Below are positions 42,977-50,624 of a stretch of DNA of 64,000 bases, in pieces. The notes under the pieces are model-generated. The model did not search any database and had not been told where the DNA came from. It worked only from the letters and a program-made list of their open reading frames with translations. The stretch spans positions 1-64,000 of the forward strand of contig DASVVT010000006.1 in NCBI GenBank assembly GCA_036386415.1, in the 5' to 3' direction. The DNA comes from DASVVT01 sp036386415. Lineage in GTDB: Bacteria > Acidobacteriota > Blastocatellia > Pyrinomonadales > Pyrinomonadaceae. Position 1 is the stretch's first letter. The number at the start of each line of letters is the position of its first letter. A program made the translations under genes and the position numbers.

Positions 42977-43867
42977 TTGAGTATACCGGAGAGCAGCCGC
43001 GCCTCGCGCGCTCCTGAAACGATTGCCGTGCTCGGCGCGGGCACGATGGGACACGGCATCGCACAGGTGGCCGCTGCCGCAGGCTTCCGCGTCATCCTGC
43101 GTGATCTTGAAAGGGATGCGCTCAGGCGCGGCGTTCAAGCCATCGAGCGTAATCTCGCGAAGGGCATTCAGCTCGGCAAGGTCACAGAGGCCGAGCGCGA
43201 CCAGACGCTCCAACGCATACGCGGCACGACGCAGATGTCCGAGACCGGCAACGCTGACCTCTTTATCGAAGCCGCGCCCGAAATCATGGAGTTGAAACAG
43301 GAGATTCTGCGCGAGGTCGAACGCATCGCGCAGCCTGCGGCTATTTTCGCCACCAACACTTCATCGCTCTCCGTGACGGAGATCGCCACCACCTCCCGCG
43401 AGCCCGCACGGGTCGTCGGGATGCACTTCTTTAATCCCGTCCATATCATGCGCCTCGTCGAGCTCGTCCGTGGACGTGAGACCAGCGATGAGACGCTTGA
43501 GGCGGTGCGCGAGGTCGGACGCCGCATGAAAAAAGAGCCGATCACGGTGCGCGACGTCCCCGGCTTTGCTTCGAGCCGACTGGGTGTCGCGCTCGGACTC
43601 GAAGCCATGCGGATGCTGGAACAGAATGTCGCGACCGCCAAAGATATAGATACGGCGATGGAACTGGGTTATAACCATCCGATGGGGCCGCTGCGCCTGA
43701 CCGACCTCGTCGGTCTCGACGTGCGCCTCTCAATTGCCGAATACCTGCACACGGCGCTGGGGTCGGAAACATTCCGCCCGCCGGACATCCTGCGCCGCAT
43801 GGTCAGCGAGGGCAAGCTCGGCAAAAAGAGTGGCGAAGGTTTTTATAGATGGAACGAACAACAGTAG
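42977..43867 (+). CDS. 3-hydroxybutyryl-CoA dehydrogenase
   Basis: 296 residues with a TTG start five bases after GGGAG. NAD-binding Rossmann motif VLGAGTMGHGIAQVAA near the N-terminus, catalytic region FATNTSSLSVTEIA, MHFFNPVHIMRLVEL with the active-site His, and the C-terminal domain (GYNHPMGPLRLTDLVGLDVR). It interconverts 3-hydroxyacyl-CoA and 3-oxoacyl-CoA in beta-oxidation or butyrate-type pathways. An enoyl-CoA hydratase gene follows in the same direction. Confidence 0.95.
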   Translation: MSIPESSRASRAPETIAVLGAGTMGHGIAQVAAAAGFRVILRDLERDALRRGVQAIERNLAKGIQLGKVTEAERDQTLQRIRGTTQMSETGNADLFIEAAPEIMELKQEILREVERIAQPAAIFATNTSSLSVTEIATTSREPARVVGMHFFNPVHIMRLVELVRGRETSDETLEAVREVGRRMKKEPITVRDVPGFASSRLGVALGLEAMRMLEQNVATAKDIDTAMELGYNHPMGPLRLTDLVGLDVRLSIAEYLHTALGSETFRPPDILRRMVSEGKLGKKSGEGFYRWNEQQ

Positions 43868-43978
43868 ACAGTAGTCAGGAGCCAGTAGGCGCTCTCGCGC
43901 TTGCGGGCGCTGAAGCTTCCACCCTGACGATTAAATAGCGAATGATCTTCTACTGACTACTGTCTACTGACTACTAAC
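43863..43978. repeat. heptamer-word hairpin
   Basis: Left arm AGTAGAC/AGTAGTC/AGGAGCC/AGTAGG, right arm CTACTGA/CTACTGT/CTACTGA/CTACTA, words of 7 nt in mirror orientation around a loop of about 60 bases. The left arm overlaps the end of the preceding gene by a few bases. It ends just before the next ATG (43981). Confidence 0.88.
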
Positions 43979-43980
43979 TT

Positions 43981-44358
43981 ATGAGCACGCCGTTCAATGA
44001 AGAGAAACGTTTCGCGTTGCGCATGGCGCTGCGCCTGCCAATCGTCGTCTCAGGTCGCGCGGAGGATGGAGCAGCTTGGAGCGAGCCCACAGAGACCGAC
44101 GACATCTCGACCTCCGGCGCGCTCTTTCACCTCAATCAGAAAGTGAACAAGGGCGAGCGCCTCTACCTGCGCGCGCATCGTCCCGACGGAGCGCCCACGG
44201 AAGTGACGGCCACGGTCGTGCGCGTCGCACCCGCCATCTACGGCACGGCGCGCGTCGGCGTCTCGATCTCTGAGCCCGTCGAGAACTGGCTGCGTCTCTT
44301 CGTCTCATGGGTCGCAGACGAGCAGCCCACGCCCGAAGCGGAAAACGATCAACAATAA
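43981..44358 (+). CDS. PilZ domain protein
   Basis: 125 residues. RFALRMALRLPIVV followed by TDDISTSGALF fits the c-di-GMP-binding PilZ pattern (RxxxR, then D/NxSxxG), although the arginine box is slightly divergent. A single-domain effector that would link c-di-GMP to an output such as motility or exopolysaccharide. Between two acyl-CoA genes, probably by chance. Confidence 0.85.
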   Translation: MSTPFNEEKRFALRMALRLPIVVSGRAEDGAAWSEPTETDDISTSGALFHLNQKVNKGERLYLRAHRPDGAPTEVTATVVRVAPAIYGTARVGVSISEPVENWLRLFVSWVADEQPTPEAENDQQ

Positions 44359-44362
44359 CTTA

Positions 44363-44444
44363 CGGTTTCAGGTTTCGGGTTTCGAGTTTCGAGTTAAAGA
44401 AAGGGTTTTTGAACTCGAAACTCGAAACCCGAAACCCGGAACTT
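44363..44444. repeat. heptamer-word hairpin
   Basis: Left arm GGTTTCA/GGTTTCG/GGTTTCG/AGTTTCG, right arm AACTCGA/AACTCGA/AACCCGA/AACCCGG. It lies in the 99-base gap before the enoyl-CoA hydratase start. The same family is inserted in the RND gene at 9469-9541. Confidence 0.9.
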
Positions 44445-44457
44445 TTTCGGAGAAAAA

Positions 44458-45237
44458 ATGGCTTACGAGACTTTATTAGTCGAGCGGCGCGGGCGCGTCG
44501 CCATCATTACGATCAATCGCCCTGAGAAAAGAAACGCCCTCAATATCCAGACGCGCGCCGAAGGAGCAACCGCTCTGGATGAGCTGCGAGACGACGAATC
44601 GGTTGGCGTGGTCGTCTTCACTGGCGCTGGCGATAAGGCTTTCATCGCAGGCGCGGACATCGCGGAGTTCGCCGGTCGCACCGCGCTCACACAGCGCGAC
44701 GTGATGCTGGGTCGCTCGCTCTTTACAGCCATCGACGGCTTTCCGAAACCGGTTATCGCAATGATAAATGGCTATTGCCTGGGGGGCGGCTGCGAGCTGG
44801 CGCTCGCCTGCGACCTGCGTATTGCCAGCCAGACGGCCAGCTTCGGCCAGCCCGAAATCAATCTCGGCATCATCCCCGGCGGCGGCGGCACACAGCGCCT
44901 GACACGGCTCATCGGCGAAGGCAAAGCGATGGAGATGATCCTGACGGGCGACATCATCGACGCCACCGCAGCCTACAACCTTGGGCTCGTCAATCTGGTC
45001 GTGGCTGCCTCCGAGCTTGAAGCGAAGACGATGGAGTTGGCGAACCGCATCGCAGAGAAAAGCCCCGTCGCCCTGCGCATGGCGAAAGAAGCGGTCAAGC
45101 TCGCCTCGCGCTCGAACCTAGACGAAGGCTTGCGGCGCGAGGTAGACCTCTTCGCCCTCTGCTTCTCAAGCGAAGACAAGGAAGAAGGCGTCAAAGCCTT
45201 TCTGGAAAAACGCAAGCCCGTCTTCAAGGGAAGATGA
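44458..45237 (+). CDS. enoyl-CoA hydratase/isomerase
   Basis: 259 residues, the standard crotonase length. Motifs: AIITINRPEKRNALN, oxyanion-hole GAGDKAFIAGADIAEF, ALACDLRIAS with GGGCELA, and catalytic Glu region FGQPEINLGIIPGGGGTQRL. It hydrates 2-enoyl-CoA. It follows the 3-hydroxyacyl-CoA dehydrogenase and PilZ genes in the same direction. Confidence 0.94.
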   Translation: MAYETLLVERRGRVAIITINRPEKRNALNIQTRAEGATALDELRDDESVGVVVFTGAGDKAFIAGADIAEFAGRTALTQRDVMLGRSLFTAIDGFPKPVIAMINGYCLGGGCELALACDLRIASQTASFGQPEINLGIIPGGGGTQRLTRLIGEGKAMEMILTGDIIDATAAYNLGLVNLVVAASELEAKTMELANRIAEKSPVALRMAKEAVKLASRSNLDEGLRREVDLFALCFSSEDKEEGVKAFLEKRKPVFKGR

Positions 45238-45243
45238 TTCGCC

Positions 45244-45350
45244 TGCGGAGTTCGGTATGCGGATAGAAAAATTGAAGGATTGACGAGACGAGCTCTTAAT
45301 TTCGCTTCGGCCTGTTCACTAATCCGCAATCCAAAATCCGCATTCCGCAA
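45244..45350. repeat. heptamer-word hairpin
   Basis: Left arm TGCGGAG/TTCGGTA/TGCGGAT, right arm ATCCGCA/ATCCAAA/ATCCGCA/TTCCGCA. It fills the gap before the small membrane protein gene at 45355. Confidence 0.85.
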
Positions 45351-45354
45351 TCGT

Positions 45355-45573
45355 ATGAGAATCATAGCGCTCATTGTCGGCCTCGCAGTGGCGACCATAG
45401 GCGGCGTCATCGCTTACCGCGCGCTCTTTCTCGAAGCGAGCACGGCGGTGGTCATCACAGAGACGAGCGTGCGCGAGCTTCCTAACACATGGCGCGTCGC
45501 AGGCGGCATTCTTCTGCTCATCATTGGCGCATGCCTCGCTTTTCTCGCCGCACGACGCCGCAGACGCACCTGA
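45355..45573 (+). CDS. small two-helix membrane protein
   Basis: 72 residues from the ATG at 45355; the open frame upstream is the hairpin repeat. Two transmembrane helices (IIALIVGLAVATIGGVIAYR and WRVAGGILLLIIGACLAFLA) and a polyarginine tail. No family recognised. Confidence 0.7.
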   Translation: MRIIALIVGLAVATIGGVIAYRALFLEASTAVVITETSVRELPNTWRVAGGILLLIIGACLAFLAARRRRRT

Positions 45574-45647
45574 GAGGCGCTTGACGAATTTTCAAGCGCT
45601 ACGTTACTCTCTGTTTGTTCGCGCGAACTGCGCCGTCATTCTTCTAA

Positions 45648-45720
45648 GGGGCCGTAGCTCAGCTGGGAGAGCGCTTGACTGGCAGTCAAGAGGTCAGGGG
45701 TTCGATCCCCCTCGGCTCCA
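45648..45720 (+). tRNA. tRNA-Ala(GGC)
   Basis: 73 bases folding as a standard cloverleaf: acceptor GGGGCCG/CGGCTCC, D-arm AGCTCAGCTGGGAGAGC, anticodon stem CTTGA/TCAAG with loop CTGGCAG (anticodon GGC, alanine), T-arm AGGGG TTCGATC CCCCT, discriminator A. CCA is not encoded. Its 3' end is repeated at 53114-53144 and 60639-60681, so it is the attachment site of integrated elements, with the functional gene kept at the left end. Confidence 0.96.
45690..45720 (+). other. attachment core, tRNA copy (attL)
   Basis: The last 31 bases of tRNA-Ala, GAGGTCAGGGGTTCGATCCC and following, recur exactly at 53114-53144. A longer 43-base version (45678-45720) recurs with one mismatch at 60639-60681. Confidence 0.9.
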
Positions 45721-45747
45721 TCAATAATTTCAGTAGCGAGCGGCAGG

Positions 45748-46365
45748 TCACGAGGCCTGCCGTAACTGTAAAGAGTAAGCCTTAACGAGCCGCTTGAGTT
45801 TGAACCGATCAACGCCGATGTGATGAGCAACATCATCTAGCGCCTCGCCAACAAAGTACATGCGATAAAGCGCTGCTGCGATACGACGCGGAGCTTTGCC
45901 GAGAATCATTCGAGCATCGCAGCGCGCCATGATCTCACAAGCGGTGTTACGAGTCGCAGCTAATTTTTCGACCTCACTTATCGGAACAATGGTTAGCTTT
46001 TTCTCCTGCCCATCCTCTTCTTGCTTCTGAACACGGGACTTGCGATTGCGAGTAGGTTGCCCCGGCAAGTGGTATTGCGCACGCACTTGCAGCGTAGCGT
46101 TACGTACTACATCGTAAAGAAACACTTTAGCCTTTCCACGTTGCGGATTAAACTTCGCGCCTACGTTGCCAAGAAGATTGACGTAAGTTTGTTCGACGAT
46201 CTCCTTCCACAAGTCGCGCGGCAACTCAGACGCGAAGTCACGCGCGAGTTTTAACAAGTAAGGCTGAGCAATACTGACGAATTTTTCGGTCTCTTGAGGG
46301 TCGCGTTGGACAAACCCTATTAGGTATGCGTCGAGGTCAGCAGAGGATTCCGCAGCGCATTTCAT
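45748..46365 (-). CDS. sigma-70-like protein of island 1
   Basis: 205 residues; AGGAG eight bases before the ATG. The N-terminal half (IAQPYLLKLARDFASELPRD, LWKEIVEQTYVNLLGN, FNPQRGKAKVFLYDVVRNA) resembles sigma region 2. The C-terminal part (RRIAAALYRMYFVGEALDDV, AHHIGVDRFKLKRLVKAYSL) resembles region 4's helix-turn-helix. The centre is a basic linker. It could direct transcription of island genes. Assignment is by pattern only and weaker than for the ECF factor at 12842. It is the gene nearest the tRNA. Confidence 0.6.
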   Translation of the reverse strand: MKCAAESSADLDAYLIGFVQRDPQETEKFVSIAQPYLLKLARDFASELPRDLWKEIVEQTYVNLLGNVGAKFNPQRGKAKVFLYDVVRNATLQVRAQYHLPGQPTRNRKSRVQKQEEDGQEKKLTIVPISEVEKLAATRNTACEIMARCDARMILGKAPRRIAAALYRMYFVGEALDDVAHHIGVDRFKLKRLVKAYSLQLRQAS

Positions 46366-46403
46366 AGTTTAGACTCCTAATTGCTACAACAGCCCACAAC
46401 CTT

Positions 46404-46425
46404 AGACGTTCTGTCGAGAACGTCT
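46404..46425. promoter_or_regulatory. perfect inverted repeat upstream of the sigma-like gene
   Basis: AGACGTTCT-GTCG-AGAACGTCT, 9-bp arms, about 40 bases before the ATG at 46365. It could be an operator or an mRNA hairpin in the leader. Confidence 0.55.
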
Positions 46426-46535
46426 ACCGAAGGCTGATGCAGCGACTAGGGGTCATGGCGGCTCTTTGACCGCGCCTGCACTGCCTTCACGATTATCAAT
46501 GCGCGCAATTTAGCACTTATTCTGCTTTCGCGCTA

Positions 46536-46571
46536 CAAAAATGTGCCCAGAGCGATTGTTGCTCCGGGCAC
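46536..46571 (-). terminator. rho-independent terminator after GHKL ATPase 1
   Basis: On the minus strand GTGCCCGGAGC, a 7-base loop, GCTCTGGGCAC, then ATTTTTG. It begins 13 bases beyond the stop of the ATPase gene, the classical arrangement. Confidence 0.85.
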
Positions 46572-46583
46572 GCCCTGAATCCT

Positions 46584-48485
46584 TTAACCGGCAGCAGCGA
46601 GTTCTGCGTTGCCTTGTTCTTCTTCCTCTTCCGGTTGAAGTTTCTTTGCCAAGAATTTTAAAGCCTCAGCTAAGAAGGGACTCCAGAAACTACACCGCTG
46701 CACCTTGTACCATTGTTTAGCTTGCTCATCGTCAACGGTGAGTTCAGACTTTGCGAGCGCTATCAGAAGCGCGTCAACCGACTCTTTCGCACGCGCACCA
46801 CCGCTCAGATTGAAGAGTTCGCCATAGGTGTTTTCATAGAACGGATGCTGGCGATTGATGCGGACAACGATCTGTCCGCCTTTCTCCCAGCGAGGCTCGT
46901 AAAAAGCACCGTTCGGATCATCGAAGTAGTCAATTCGGTACGGGCGACGTTTGGCCTCCGCTTCGAGGGCTTTACGCGCATCTTCGATTGACCTCTCCGT
47001 GACGCCCACGCGCTGCTGCGCTTCCTTTTCAAACTCAGTTTGCACCTGTGGCAAATCACTTTCAGGAATGCGCGAGCGCCGTCCGAAAATCGTATCAACC
47101 GCGGCGGCTGCTTGTTCGGCAGGGGTAGGTTCTTCAGAAGGAACGCCCAACTGTTGCTGCCTGAGCCGCTTGAGTTCCTCACGCCGTTCGCTCACCCACG
47201 CATTCTCGCGCCTCAACAGTTGATCAATTTCTTCATTGTGAAGTACCCGCCAGAAATCCTCAATGGGGCGCACCCTCTGCTTGTCGTTTGTAATGCCGAA
47301 AACCTCATCGAGTTCCGGCGTAAATCTAACTTCGATGCCCCAGTTATAGGCATAACTTTGAAGCAGCGGCCAATTTCCTAAGCCGCTAGCTCTATCGCGC
47401 GCCGATTTTGGGAAAGCATCGACGGTCTCTATCTCGCGCCCGGCTCTGACAAAGGCCATGCCGCGCCGCGATTGACGTATCTCGAAACGTTTCTTAGCCT
47501 CTTCGGAAGCATAATCTCGCCCAACGAAGTCAATTGGTGGAAGTCGAGCGATTCTTGTGTGAATGCTTCCGACGGCGAGAACTTCAGTATCCTTCTGACC
47601 GCCTTCTAGCTCTTTGGCGTCCTCGATTTTCTTGAGGTGAAGCGCCCCGGTGTCTGGATCACGGAAGAACTTGACAGGAAGCGTTCTATCATCCATCAGA
47701 ATCGCGCCGCCTTCGCTCTCTGGTTTGTAGTAACGTCCACGCGGGTCTAGGAACAAAGGATCAACGATTTCGACTTTATCGCCCTCAACCTTCAGCTCAA
47801 ATTGGTCGAGCAAATAACGATAAGTCACGCCGAAGTCATCAAGCAGATGTTCTTTGAGGGATGCGGCTGTGCGGTAGGTGAGGCGGTCAGGATTGACCCA
47901 CACGACGACCGTACCATGCTCAAAGTTAATGTTATTTTCCTTCATGTACCGTTGGACAAATTCGGGCAAGTTGCGCTCAACAGTTGGATCAACTGTTTGA
48001 AGACCATGCCGCTTGACATCATTCACGTCGAGCGCCGCCATTGAAATCGGTTCACTCTTGTTCGTGCGCGTGTAAACTTCAACACGCAAGGTTTGATTCA
48101 GCGAAGCATTGGGCAGCCCAAAACCGAATTTGCCGATAAAGTCAGGGTCATCAAAGTGCGTGCCGCCACCTAAGATCAGCGCATACCGTGCCATCGCCGG
48201 GCGCATTCCTGATCCATCGTCAATGAAGGCGACAGATGAGACAAGTGCTCTTTTCCCTCGTTTCGACTGAATCTTGTCAAAAATGACGTGGATTTTCTTC
48301 GCTCCGGCCTCGATGGCGTTGTCAACGAGTTCTCTAGCCGCAGCAGCAGTATCGCGGTAGCCGTTGCGCCGTTGGGATTCCAGCGCTTGTTTGGCGTCAA
48401 ACAGTGGGAATTCGTAATTAGGCGGGAGTTCCTTCAGGTATTTGTCTTGGCGTTCAAGTTCACTTAGCAAACGATCTGTAAGCAT
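46584..48485 (-). CDS. GHKL-type ATPase 1 (Hsp90/MutL/MORC-like)
   Basis: 633 residues; AAGGAG nine bases upstream. The Bergerat ATP-binding fold is complete: N-box RELVDNAIEAG (E52, N56), G1 box FIDDGSGM (D90) and G2 box GKFGFGLPNAS (118-128). The C-terminal part contains LDEVFGITNDKQRVRP and INRQHPFYENTYGELF, also found in the divergent neighbour, so the two are paralogues. A charged linker (ERREELKRLRQQ) and an acidic tail (EEEEEQGNAEL) are present. No kinase, MutL or topoisomerase domain follows. MORC-like GHKL ATPases are known in prokaryotic defence clusters, which fits the context here. Confidence 0.85.
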   Translation of the reverse strand: MLTDRLLSELERQDKYLKELPPNYEFPLFDAKQALESQRRNGYRDTAAAARELVDNAIEAGAKKIHVIFDKIQSKRGKRALVSSVAFIDDGSGMRPAMARYALILGGGTHFDDPDFIGKFGFGLPNASLNQTLRVEVYTRTNKSEPISMAALDVNDVKRHGLQTVDPTVERNLPEFVQRYMKENNINFEHGTVVVWVNPDRLTYRTAASLKEHLLDDFGVTYRYLLDQFELKVEGDKVEIVDPLFLDPRGRYYKPESEGGAILMDDRTLPVKFFRDPDTGALHLKKIEDAKELEGGQKDTEVLAVGSIHTRIARLPPIDFVGRDYASEEAKKRFEIRQSRRGMAFVRAGREIETVDAFPKSARDRASGLGNWPLLQSYAYNWGIEVRFTPELDEVFGITNDKQRVRPIEDFWRVLHNEEIDQLLRRENAWVSERREELKRLRQQQLGVPSEEPTPAEQAAAAVDTIFGRRSRIPESDLPQVQTEFEKEAQQRVGVTERSIEDARKALEAEAKRRPYRIDYFDDPNGAFYEPRWEKGGQIVVRINRQHPFYENTYGELFNLSGGARAKESVDALLIALAKSELTVDDEQAKQWYKVQRCSFWSPFLAEALKFLAKKLQPEEEEEQGNAELAAAG

Positions 48486-48627
48486 TTTTCACTTCTCCTT
48501 CTCATGGCTGCTCATGGCAGCACGGAATTGTTACTTCTACTTACTTATGTTCCACTTTTCGGAAAAATGTGCAAAAAGAAGTGAAGAAATGTATTCAACG
48601 GTGAGATTGATTCGTATAGTACAGCAA

Positions 48628-48858
48628 TTACTCTTGTCCTGCTTCACCCTTATCAGCAGGTGGCTTTACTTTAGCTGCCGCCTTTTTCTTCGCTCTCTCT
48701 TTAGCCCATCTCACTTGTACTGCTTTACGGGCGCTTTCGCTTCGCTGCTCTGGTGTTAGCTTATTGGCTCGCGCAGGGCCGCCTTTAAGTCCACCCTTAC
48801 GCCCAAGCTCTACAGCCGCCGGGTCTTTACTTTGTTTCGGGTTTTTCTTTGTAGCCAT
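48628..48858 (-). CDS. small basic KGG-type protein, likely DNA-binding regulator
   Basis: 76 residues. Basic throughout, with GRKGGLKGGPARANKLTPEQ then RSESARKAVQVRWAKERAKK, a pattern seen in small conserved histone-tail-like or DNA-binding proteins of unknown function. The -10 box TATATT ends only 6 bases before the ATG, suggesting a leaderless mRNA. It lies between the two ATPase genes, and its promoter carries the same motif as the opposing promoter, so it is the best candidate for the autoregulator. Confidence 0.65.
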   Translation of the reverse strand: MATKKNPKQSKDPAAVELGRKGGLKGGPARANKLTPEQRSESARKAVQVRWAKERAKKKAAAKVKPPADKGEAGQE

Positions 48859-48864
48859 GCGGCG

Positions 48865-48893
48865 AATATACGTGACCGCTCAGGATTGTTCAA
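48865..48893 (-). promoter_or_regulatory. promoter of the KGG-type gene
   Basis: Minus strand: -35 TTGAAC (48893-48888), 17-base spacer, -10 TATATT (48870-48865). The spacer contains the motif TACGTGACCGCTCA (plus-strand reading, 48869-48882). The start codon follows within six bases of the -10. Confidence 0.7.
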
Positions 48894-48905
48894 TAAAAAA
48901 ACTTC

Positions 48906-48934
48906 TTGACTGTACGTGACCGCTCACGTACAAT
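48906..48934 (+). promoter_or_regulatory. promoter of GHKL ATPase 2
   Basis: -35 TTGACT (48906-48911), 17-base spacer, -10 TACAAT (48929-48934): a near-consensus sigma-70 promoter. The spacer is almost exactly the palindrome listed next. Confidence 0.8.
48912..48931. promoter_or_regulatory. palindromic operator in the promoter spacer
   Basis: GTACGTGACCGCTCACGTAC: perfect 8-bp arms around CCGC. It spans the spacer and the first -10 bases, so bound repressor would block RNA polymerase. Its 14-base core recurs at 48869-48882 in the opposing promoter. Confidence 0.8.
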
Positions 48935-48970
48935 TGCTCTGTTCGTATGACTCTACTTCCGGGGGCGCTT

Positions 48971-50518
48971 ATGAAGTCAGCTAAAGAATACCCAGTCGTT
49001 GCACTCAACCGCTTCATTGAAGCTACCCGCGATTCTGGCTACAAGAACACAGCATCGGCTGTAGCGGAGTTAATAGATAACTCGTTTGAAGCAAGTGCCT
49101 CGGAGATTGATGTTTCGATTGTCGAACTCAATGTGAACGGCAAACGTGAACTGAAATTAGCGGTCAGCGATAATGGATGTGGCATGACGCCATCTGTGCT
49201 TCGGCTGGCTTTACAGTTTGGGGGAAGCACGCGCTTCAATTCGCGTGATGGAATCGGGCGATACGGCATGGGTTTACCAAACAGCTCACTTAGCCAAGCG
49301 CAGCGTGTGGATGTTTACAGTTGGACGCGCGCGGGCGTTATATGGTGGAGCTATTTAGATATTGATGAGATTGCTTTAGGGGTAGTGACGAGAGTTCCAA
49401 AGCCCATACGCGCACACTCAAAGATAGCCAGTAACTTCAGTAACTCACAGAGCGGCACAATTGTTCTATGGTCAAAATGTGATCGTCTTAATCATAAAAG
49501 AGTGAAGACGATTGCCGCAAAGCTACACGCAGAACTTGGTAAACTATTTCGCAAGCAGATTTACAACGGTAAAATTATCAGAATTAACGGTGACCTTGTC
49601 CAGCCTGTTGATCCGCTCTTCCTGAACAAAGGCAACAATCTGGCTGGCGCAACAAAGTACGGACCGACCATCAATTATGAAATCCAGGTGCCAACTTTTA
49701 ATGGCAACGGCGCACGTCATACTTCATCAGTGTCGGTGACGTTTTCAGAACTTCCTATCGAAAAGTGGCATAGCCTGTCGAATGAAGAAAAGCGAACACA
49801 TGGCATCTCTAAGAATGCAGGTGTTTCGATTTTGCGCGCGAATAGAGAGATTGATTACGGATGGTTCTTCATGGGTGCTAAACGTAAAGAGAACTATGAC
49901 GATTGGTGGCGTTGTGAGGTGCAGTTTGATGCTAACCTTGATGAGTTGTTCGGCGTGACGCATACAAAACAAGGCATCCATCCTACTGAAGAGATTACAA
50001 GCATACTCGCGCCAGACATAGAACGTATCGCGCACGACTTGAATAGTAGAGTCAGGGCGAGATTCTTGACTATCAAGAGCACCGAACAGCAATCCGGCGC
50101 GCAGTCTTTAGCAGCAAGTAGAGATTATTTGCTTGAGCCACCGATTAAAAAGCTAATCAATTTAAGCAACTTCGACCGCTACGGACTGACTACGGCTCTT
50201 GCTGTTTCTTCAAAAAGGGCATTTCCTGGATTAATGTATCGAATTGAGCATAAAGTTCTGCGTGAGGTTAGCTTCTTTGTGCCTATAATCTTTGACCGTG
50301 AACTAGTAGTGCTTCTTAACGAGGAGCATCCTTTCTACGAGCGTGTGTACACGCCGGTTGCCGAATTGCTTCCGTCTAAGGGCTTCCGCCAAGCTCTAGA
50401 ACTCATGCTCTTTGCTGCGGCGCGCGCCGAATACAGCGCTCATGGCAACATTGAGAAGGGATGGGCAAACAGCTATCGAGAGACATGGAGCAACGTATTA
50501 GCTGCATTTTTAGCTTGA
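48971..50518 (+). CDS. GHKL-type ATPase 2 (Hsp90/MutL/MORC-like)
   Basis: 515 residues from the ATG at 48971 (GGGGG upstream; an ATG at 48947 also fits as a leaderless start). N-box AELIDNSFEAS (E33, N37), G1 DNGCGM (67-72), G2 GIGRYGMGLPNSS (94-106). The later motifs LDELFGVTHTKQGIHPT and LNEEHPFYERVYTPVAELL match ATPase 1, so the pair could form a heterodimer, as GHKL proteins dimerise through this fold. Followed by the DruA-like gene. Confidence 0.85.
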   Translation: MKSAKEYPVVALNRFIEATRDSGYKNTASAVAELIDNSFEASASEIDVSIVELNVNGKRELKLAVSDNGCGMTPSVLRLALQFGGSTRFNSRDGIGRYGMGLPNSSLSQAQRVDVYSWTRAGVIWWSYLDIDEIALGVVTRVPKPIRAHSKIASNFSNSQSGTIVLWSKCDRLNHKRVKTIAAKLHAELGKLFRKQIYNGKIIRINGDLVQPVDPLFLNKGNNLAGATKYGPTINYEIQVPTFNGNGARHTSSVSVTFSELPIEKWHSLSNEEKRTHGISKNAGVSILRANREIDYGWFFMGAKRKENYDDWWRCEVQFDANLDELFGVTHTKQGIHPTEEITSILAPDIERIAHDLNSRVRARFLTIKSTEQQSGAQSLAASRDYLLEPPIKKLINLSNFDRYGLTTALAVSSKRAFPGLMYRIEHKVLREVSFFVPIIFDRELVVLLNEEHPFYERVYTPVAELLPSKGFRQALELMLFAAARAEYSAHGNIEKGWANSYRETWSNVLAAFLA

Positions 50519-50624
50519 CAGGCTTAGCTTTAGTGACTATTAGCGTCCTCTGTAGTACAACGTAAGGGCGGTTGTTATCATAAAGCCCAATAGCGGTCAG
50601 TGGATAATCGGTTGACGACCCAAA

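Noticed and set aside
42506..43017. Plus-strand small frames before the 3-hydroxyacyl-CoA dehydrogenase
   Set aside because: Composition and lack of initiation sites suggest non-coding sequence.
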